Source of the DNA: Nitrososphaera sp.
GTDB taxonomy: Archaea > Thermoproteota > Nitrososphaeria > Nitrososphaerales > Nitrososphaeraceae
Length of the DNA stretch: 9,904 bases
NCBI GenBank assembly: GCA_022545875.1
Contig: JAKEIF010000164.1
Span: forward strand, 1 to 9,904
Direction: 5' to 3'
Shown here: positions 7,196-9,904 of the stretch, one piece after another
Layout: every line of letters starts with the position of its first letter
How positions within the stretch are numbered: position 1 is the first letter of the stretch
The notes under the pieces: model-generated
The model's input: only the letters and a program-made list of their open reading frames with translations
What the model was told of the DNA's origin: nothing
Databases searched by the model: none
Program-made: the position numbers and the translations under genes

Positions 7196-7210
7196 AAAAA
7201 TTTAATAATT
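7196..7210 (+). promoter_or_regulatory. AT-rich promoter-like box in the 7151-7384 intergenic region
   Basis: AGAAAAATTTAATAATTT is the most AT-rich block of this 234-bp gap and resembles a TBP site. It would start transcription near 7225-7230. What it would express is unclear: a 57-codon ORF from TTG 7225, a small RNA, or a long leader for the winged-helix gene. The rest of the gap shows no tRNA, no obvious structured RNA and no CRISPR-like repeats. Confidence 0.35.
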
Positions 7211-7228
7211 TATGGCTAGCATTATTGG
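7211..7228 (+). repeat. 18-nt imperfect direct repeat, copy 1
   Basis: The sequence TATGGCTAGCATTATTGG matches a second copy at 7371-7388 in 15 of 18 positions, exactly 160 bp away. It contains the palindrome GCTAGC and ends in TTGG, where the TTG could start a short ORF. It lies directly downstream of an AT-rich box. Confidence 0.5.
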
Positions 7229-7398
7229 TAACCGAAAAACCTCCGCTAAATAGGCAGAGACCCTCCATATCGATGGGGCGTTTGAATGCTCCTGCGATGG
7301 GAGGACGACTTTGTCTAATTCCGTACTCCATTTTCAGAACCGTGACTCACAATCTTTTAATGATATCTTGTCTGGCTAGCCCTATTGGATCTACATGA
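7225..7398 (+). CDS. Possible 57-residue ORF (doubtful)
   Basis: A TTG-initiated frame of 57 codons begins inside repeat copy 1, about 25 nt after the AT-rich box, and ends with TGA at 7396-7398. It overlaps the start of the winged-helix gene by 14 nt. The predicted peptide is basic at first (VTEKPPLNRQRPS), then moderately hydrophobic (LCLIPYSIF). I recognise no family. Its only support is the promoter-like box and the parallel with the next gene's start; it may be non-coding leader or spacer. Confidence 0.15.
   Translation: MVTEKPPLNRQRPSISMGRLNAPAMGGRLCLIPYSIFRTVTHNLLMISCLASPIGST
7354..7360 (+). promoter_or_regulatory. TATA-like box for the small winged-helix gene
   Basis: CTTTTAA is centred about 28 nt upstream of the TTG at 7385, the spacing expected for a leaderless archaeal transcript. 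It supports this TTG as the start. Confidence 0.5.
7371..7388 (+). repeat. 18-nt imperfect direct repeat, copy 2, across the winged-helix start
   Basis: TCTGGCTAGCCCTATTGG is the partner of copy 1 at 7211-7228 (15 of 18 identical). Here the core is the full palindrome GGCTAGCC. The TTG within TATTGG is the predicted start codon at 7385, so a bound protein would cover the transcription start. Confidence 0.5.
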
Positions 7399-7636
7399 AA
7401 TAGCTGCCCGTTTCCTGTCTGCTGCTCTCTCCGGCATATCTGCGACAAGGATTTCCGAGTTGGAATCAAGCCTCAGGACCGACGAGGTCAGGTGGATCCT
7501 CCAGTTGCTCACGAGCAAGAAACTCATAGAAGTTGGGGAATCATCGACCTACTGGACAACTGCAGAGGGGGTAAAGTTTCTAGATATCCGATTTAACATG
7601 GAGCGCATGCTTCGGGTTCAAAATAGCATGGTCTAG
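7385..7636 (+). CDS. Small archaeal winged-helix DNA-binding-like protein
   Basis: This is an 83-residue single-domain protein. Its layout, helix (about 3-16), helix (20-30, ATRISELESSL), recognition-type helix (32-43, DEVRWILQLLTS), KKLIEVG turn, then a short wing leading to YWTTAEGVKFLD (57-68), matches the archaeal winged-helix family whose members end in a Y-x-[TI]-T-x-[KE]-G-x-x-FL motif. Such proteins are common small regulators in Thaumarchaeota. No ligand or metal site is seen. The start is TTG, supported by the TATA-like box 28 nt upstream; there is no nearby ATG before M74. The direct repeat around its start and 160 bp upstream could be its own operator. Its TAG and the stop of the convergent 338-residue gene share the tetramer CTAG (7633-7636). 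Confidence 0.75.
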   Translation: MDLHEIAARFLSAALSGISATRISELESSLRTDEVRWILQLLTSKKLIEVGESSTYWTTAEGVKFLDIRFNMERMLRVQNSMV

Positions 7637-8649
7637 GCCGAGCGCCTTTTCCGGGGTTCCATAAGTCCCATCAATTGATATCCGTATTCTAGATTGTGCT
7701 TTACGTGATTTATCCCGTGTGTTCCATGTGGCACAAACTTTCCGTCTAGCACATTTTCAATGTAGCTATTCGCCTTGCGTATAGAATTTGCCGCATGCTG
7801 GAGCTGATTGTCCGTGAGTTTTCTGCCCAGGTCTTTCTCCACCTCTTTCTTAAATCCCGCACTATTTGAGAGCCTCGTGTATTTCTGTAGCCGCTTGTAA
7901 TTTGAAGAAAGATCTTTGATCTTCCTGATGTCTACGCTCGCAAGAGCGGCTAAAGAACTTTCAAGTTCCTTTCTTGATCTTCCAGTTATTTGCACCAAGT
8001 TTTCGACCAACTCGCTGTTAAATGACGGAGGTTCGCTCCGACCAACCGACGGCCTGCTTGCTTCTGGCAATCCCTTGGCAGTATAGGTAAGCGAAGGATC
8101 CTCCATTGGCGCGCTCTGCTTTCTTTCCTGATAATAGCGATCTATGGCATAAACACCGACAGATTCGCCTCGGGTGTCCACGCCCTTATCCAGAGCAGAT
8201 ATCGTGTCAATTATTATCCTAGGATAGTGAAGCCTTACGGCGTTGTTTAGCTTGTTGTAATTCTCCATGATATCTACATAAATATGAAATGTAGCATCGG
8301 TGACCGCTTTACTTCCAGCCCTCTTTGAGTCAACTCCCCTTGCTGCCACTGTCAAAAAGTCACACATTTCAGACTGGGTAAAAAGACGGTTCGTGACTGC
8401 GCATGAATCCGCGATTGCCTTTACAGCAGTAATCCATTTGCCGTAGGCATTAACGGTGCCCAGAGGCACGTTCCCGATAAACTCGACTGCCTTCTTTCGT
8501 GTCGTTGGGTCTTCAATGCGAAGTATGTCGAGGCATGAACTCAGGACACTGCCAAGCGATGCAGCCGGAGCATTTTCTTCTGCTGGAGGTTGCGGTGCAG
8601 CCTGCCTGTTAGAAGGAGAGACCATTGCTATTGCTAAAAGCTGAGTCAT
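7633..8649 (-). CDS. Unknown 338-residue protein with His-rich conserved-looking C-terminus
   Basis: I do not recognise a named domain. The N-terminus (about 10-30) is a Pro/Ala/Gln-rich, probably disordered tail. Residues 31-175 look mostly helical, followed by a Ser/Pro-rich linker (about 178-210) and a second, charged helical region (211-300) containing ITGRSRKELESSLAAL and SNYKRLQKYTRLSN. The C-terminus includes H308-x2-H311-x3-H315-x2-H318 (HGTHGINHVKH), then LEYGYQLMGLM and a basic end (RKRR). I have a general impression that this C-terminal stretch recurs in thaumarchaeal hypothetical proteins, but cannot verify it. The His spacing could bind metal; the rest suggests a soluble DNA- or protein-associated factor. 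ATG 8649 is the outer start. ATG 8625 (MVSPSNRQ) fits better with a TATA-like CTTTAA centred about 30 nt upstream. It is convergent with the winged-helix gene and divergent from the dUTPase-like gene. Confidence 0.8.
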   Translation of the reverse strand: MTQLLAIAMVSPSNRQAAPQPPAEENAPAASLGSVLSSCLDILRIEDPTTRKKAVEFIGNVPLGTVNAYGKWITAVKAIADSCAVTNRLFTQSEMCDFLTVAARGVDSKRAGSKAVTDATFHIYVDIMENYNKLNNAVRLHYPRIIIDTISALDKGVDTRGESVGVYAIDRYYQERKQSAPMEDPSLTYTAKGLPEASRPSVGRSEPPSFNSELVENLVQITGRSRKELESSLAALASVDIRKIKDLSSNYKRLQKYTRLSNSAGFKKEVEKDLGRKLTDNQLQHAANSIRKANSYIENVLDGKFVPHGTHGINHVKHNLEYGYQLMGLMEPRKRRSA

Positions 8650-8651
8650 GC

Positions 8652-8658
8652 GTTAAAG
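8652..8658 (-). promoter_or_regulatory. TATA-like box for the 338-residue gene (inner start)
   Basis: The minus strand reads AGCTTTAACG here. It lies too close to ATG 8649 to serve it, but is centred about 30 nt upstream of ATG 8625, favouring that start as a leaderless one. The spacing is at the long end of the usual range. Confidence 0.3.
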
Positions 8659-8710
8659 CTTTCGCACGGGCTTTGGGTACGTCAACAGGGGTAGCCAATA
8701 TGGTCAAACT

Positions 8711-8717
8711 TTTTAGA
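8711..8717 (+). promoter_or_regulatory. TATA-like box for the dUTPase-like gene
   Basis: TTTTAGA within AAACTTTTTAGATTT is centred 26 nt upstream of the ATG at 8740, consistent with a leaderless mRNA beginning at that ATG rather than at the upstream in-frame TTG 8719. Confidence 0.5.
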
Positions 8718-8739
8718 TTTGAACCATTCACGAGGTACT

Positions 8740-9069
8740 ATGGACAGCTTGGAATCAATATTTTCGATGCAAAAGGAGCTTGCGTCTATGATGGATCTCT
8801 CGCGGTATCCGAACTCGTTGGAAGGCAAGATATCGGCTTTATCGACTGCAATCATCCACGAAGCGGTAGAGTTACAACGCCTGACTGATTGGAAGTGGTG
8901 GAAAAAGCCCGCTGCCTTTGATACTGATGCCGCAAAGGAAGAATTGATAGACATCTGGCATTTTTTGGTGCAAGCATCTATAGAACTGGGAATGGATCCG
9001 TCGGAAATCGTGCAAGTCTATGTGAAGAAGAACAAGGTCAACCGGGACAGGCAAACATCAGGCTACTAG
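8740..9069 (+). CDS. All-alpha NTP pyrophosphatase, dimeric dUTPase (dUTPase_2)/MazG-like
   Basis: The 109-residue helical protein has the metal-binding motifs of the all-alpha NTP-pyrophosphatase superfamily: EAVEL (E41, E44), a WKWWKKP segment (51-57) typical of dimeric dUTPases, EELIDIWHF (67-75, with E67/E68 and D71 as Mg ligands), and a C-terminal KKNKVNRDRQTSGY (96-109) seen in dUTPase/dCTPase relatives. It probably hydrolyses dUTP or a related dNTP to the monophosphate and pyrophosphate, keeping uracil out of DNA. Which nucleotide is used is not certain from sequence. I prefer ATG 8740 to TTG 8719 because of the TATA-like box and because homologues begin shortly before the LESIFSMQKEL helix. 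It is divergent from the 338-residue gene, and its 3' end overlaps the convergent MtrA-like gene by 12 nt. Confidence 0.88.
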   Translation: MDSLESIFSMQKELASMMDLSRYPNSLEGKISALSTAIIHEAVELQRLTDWKWWKKPAAFDTDAAKEELIDIWHFLVQASIELGMDPSEIVQVYVKKNKVNRDRQTSGY

Positions 9070-9546
9070 ATGGACGATTCTGTCTATGTCGGTTGTTCCG
9101 ATGAGATCCTCGACCACCACTCGTCTCCGAAATGCGTTAATTACATCGCTAGGCATGCGCAGAGTAGGGTAAGAGCCAAGTGCACCAATAATCCTTCCAT
9201 CATTATCCGTGCCATTTGCTGCAAGCGACAGCAACGCCTGACCAGCCTTGTGCCCCTTCACTTCCTTTCCACAGAGAATCAGACGGCTCAGGTCGGGGTG
9301 CTCTGCAGCAAATTTTACAATGGCGTCAATCCCCTTGTTTTCCGAAAGCAGCCTCCCGACTATTGCGACTCTGCCCATGACGAATGGGGTTTGTGAGATT
9401 TTCTCAAGCAAGTCAAGGCTCGATAACGTGCAGATTGCTAGTGATTTGCCCTGGCCAACGTAGTATTCTTTCTTGATTGGGATTACGACCTTGCAGATCT
9501 TGCCCGCGACTTCGTCAACCTTCTCGCGTGTCCTTAATTCAGTCAA
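9058..9546 (-). CDS. Soluble MtrA-like corrinoid-protein homologue
   Basis: The protein resembles the cytoplasmic domain of MtrA, the corrinoid-carrying subunit of methanogen tetrahydromethanopterin S-methyltransferase. Matches to the MtrA pattern include EYYVGQGKSLAICTLSS (27-43; EYVVG...VAVVTLGS in MtrA), ENKGIDAIV (69-77; ENLGIEKV), LILCGKEVKGHKAGQALLSL (89-108; the G-EV-GH--GQ block) and a following GRIIGALGSYP. H99 in EVKGH aligns with the histidine (His84 in MtrA) that ligands cobalt. MtrA's C-terminal membrane helix is absent and the protein is short (162 residues against about 240), so it should be soluble. The frame continues open upstream, but that part only shadows the PPOX gene. 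I place the start at TTG 9546, an 8-nt overlap with the PPOX stop, implying co-translation. Function outside methanogenesis is unknown; methyl or corrinoid handling is a guess. Confidence 0.72.
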   Translation of the reverse strand: MTELRTREKVDEVAGKICKVVIPIKKEYYVGQGKSLAICTLSSLDLLEKISQTPFVMGRVAIVGRLLSENKGIDAIVKFAAEHPDLSRLILCGKEVKGHKAGQALLSLAANGTDNDGRIIGALGSYPTLRMPSDVINAFRRRVVVEDLIGTTDIDRIVHLVA

Positions 9547-9904
9547 GCCCCCAACTGACTTTGGCGTAAGGTATGACTTTGACAAAGGGTGCCTCTCCTG
9601 GCTTCCACGGACTCTCCCGCACCCATTCGAACTTTGAATGAAAGAGGTCGTACAGTTTTTTGAATTCAGGACCCGATTCAATGGTATTCGTATGACCTTG
9701 AATACATACCGCCTTGTTACCTACAGAACTATAGATGTCCACCGTTAGCGCCAAGTTCTTGTTAGCCTCAATGTTTTCAAGTTTTCTTGTTCCATAGTCG
9801 GTTGCAAAATAAAAAGCGCCATCTATGAAAACGTAGGAAACAGGCACAACGTGAGGAATATTATTTTTGCATGTAGCAACCCTGCATGCTTCGTTACGGC
9901 TGAG
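9539..9904 (-). CDS. PPOX-family FMN/F420-binding protein, N-terminus cut by right edge
   Basis: The frame enters from the right edge already open, and 121 residues are visible: it begins LSRNEACRVATCKNNIPHV and continues through VPVSYVFIDGAFYFATDYGTRKL. This is the split-barrel fold of pyridoxamine 5'-phosphate oxidase-like proteins, with the R-x-ATC-x4-PHVVPV strand and GTRKLENIEANKNLALTVD (nucleotide-cofactor region) typical of small archaeal members. Such proteins bind FMN, F420 or haem and carry out diverse redox reactions; true pyridoxine synthesis is unlikely for this subgroup. GTG 9847 is only an internal valine, not the start. The 3' end overlaps the MtrA-like gene by 8 nt, so the two form an operon. 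The substrate cannot be inferred. Confidence 0.85.
   Translation of the reverse strand, partial: LSRNEACRVATCKNNIPHVVPVSYVFIDGAFYFATDYGTRKLENIEANKNLALTVDIYSSVGNKAVCIQGHTNTIESGPEFKKLYDLFHSKFEWVRESPWKPGEAPFVKVIPYAKVSWGLD

Noticed and set aside
7255..7310. Possible hairpin or C/D-box RNA around the two CGATGGG repeats
   Set aside because: Pairing between the CCTCC and GGGAGG blocks is imperfect and no C or D box is found at proper positions.
7128..7331. Minus-strand 67-codon frame in the 7151-7384 gap
   Set aside because: It overlaps the end of the GT2-GtrA gene antisense, runs through the AT-rich box and shows no domain.
8625..8888. Plus-strand 87-codon frame
   Set aside because: It spans the divergent promoter and overlaps the dUTPase-like gene in another frame; no promoter or motif supports it.
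9070..9396. Plus-strand frame following the dUTPase-like stop
   Set aside because: Antisense to the MtrA-like gene, Cys-rich by chance, and with no family resemblance.
9547..9681. Upstream extension of the MtrA-like frame to an ATG at 9681
   Set aside because: This part overlaps the well-supported PPOX coding sequence in another frame and adds residues with no MtrA similarity, so TTG 9546 was preferred.
1..9904. CRISPR array, tRNA, rRNA, insertion sequence or prophage
   Set aside because: No regularly spaced repeats, cloverleaf-like sequence, transposase motifs, terminal inverted repeats or phage structural genes were seen.

Overview
The window looks like chromosomal DNA of an ammonia-oxidizing-type archaeon (Thaumarchaeota/Nitrososphaeria, probably a moderate-GC soil lineage). 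The evidence is a single-domain RadB/RadA-like recombinase, an archaeal Sm-like protein, a GT2-GtrA dolichol-phosphate sugar synthase, a small archaeal winged-helix protein, an Lrp-type regulator with a TRASH metal-binding tail, and a cobalamin gene (cbiD) in a genome that also encodes a methanogen-like MtrA homologue. Genes are densely packed, many starts are TTG or GTG, and archaeal TATA-like boxes lie about 24-28 nt upstream of several starts, as expected for leaderless transcripts. Assignment to a lineage is an inference from protein content; no rRNA is present.

Layout, left to right. Positions 1-1182 (minus) are the N-terminal part of a multi-membrane-span GT39/PMT-like glycosyltransferase that runs off the left edge. 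It has no ATG start and is easy to miss. Divergent from it, 1268-1714 (plus) encodes an HTH-TRASH metal-sensing regulator, which ends tail-to-tail with cbiD. A minus-strand block then carries, in transcription order, an Sm-like protein (4838-5095), bacterial-type S-adenosylmethionine synthetase metK (3664-4806), an NADP-type short-chain dehydrogenase (2884-3630) and cbiD (1711-2883). MetK makes the methyl donor that CbiD uses, and the dehydrogenase and cbiD abut as TAA-ATG. A divergent promoter region at about 5096-5207 separates the Sm gene from a RadB-like ATPase (5208-5894), which lacks the usual catalytic glutamate. Next comes a dolichol-phosphate mannose synthase-like GT2-GtrA fusion (5975-7150), the likely supplier of lipid-linked sugar for enzymes such as the GT39 protein.

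The right third starts with a 234-bp non-coding stretch (7151-7384) holding a promoter-like box, a possible 57-codon ORF and an 18-nt imperfect direct repeat. It is followed by a small winged-helix protein (7385-7636). A 338-residue protein of unknown function with a His-rich C-terminus (7633-8649, minus) meets it tail-to-tail. An all-alpha dUTPase/MazG-like pyrophosphatase (8740-9069, plus) converges on, and overlaps, a short soluble MtrA-like corrinoid-protein homologue (9058-9546, minus). That gene overlaps an upstream FMN-binding PPOX-family gene (9539-9904, minus) cut by the right edge.

The most interesting points are the MtrA-like protein with its corrinoid-ligand histidine retained in a non-methanogen context, the dehydrogenase fused in an operon to cbiD (a candidate precorrin-6A reductase replacement), and the RadB paralogue with a Glu-to-Thr change at the catalytic position.
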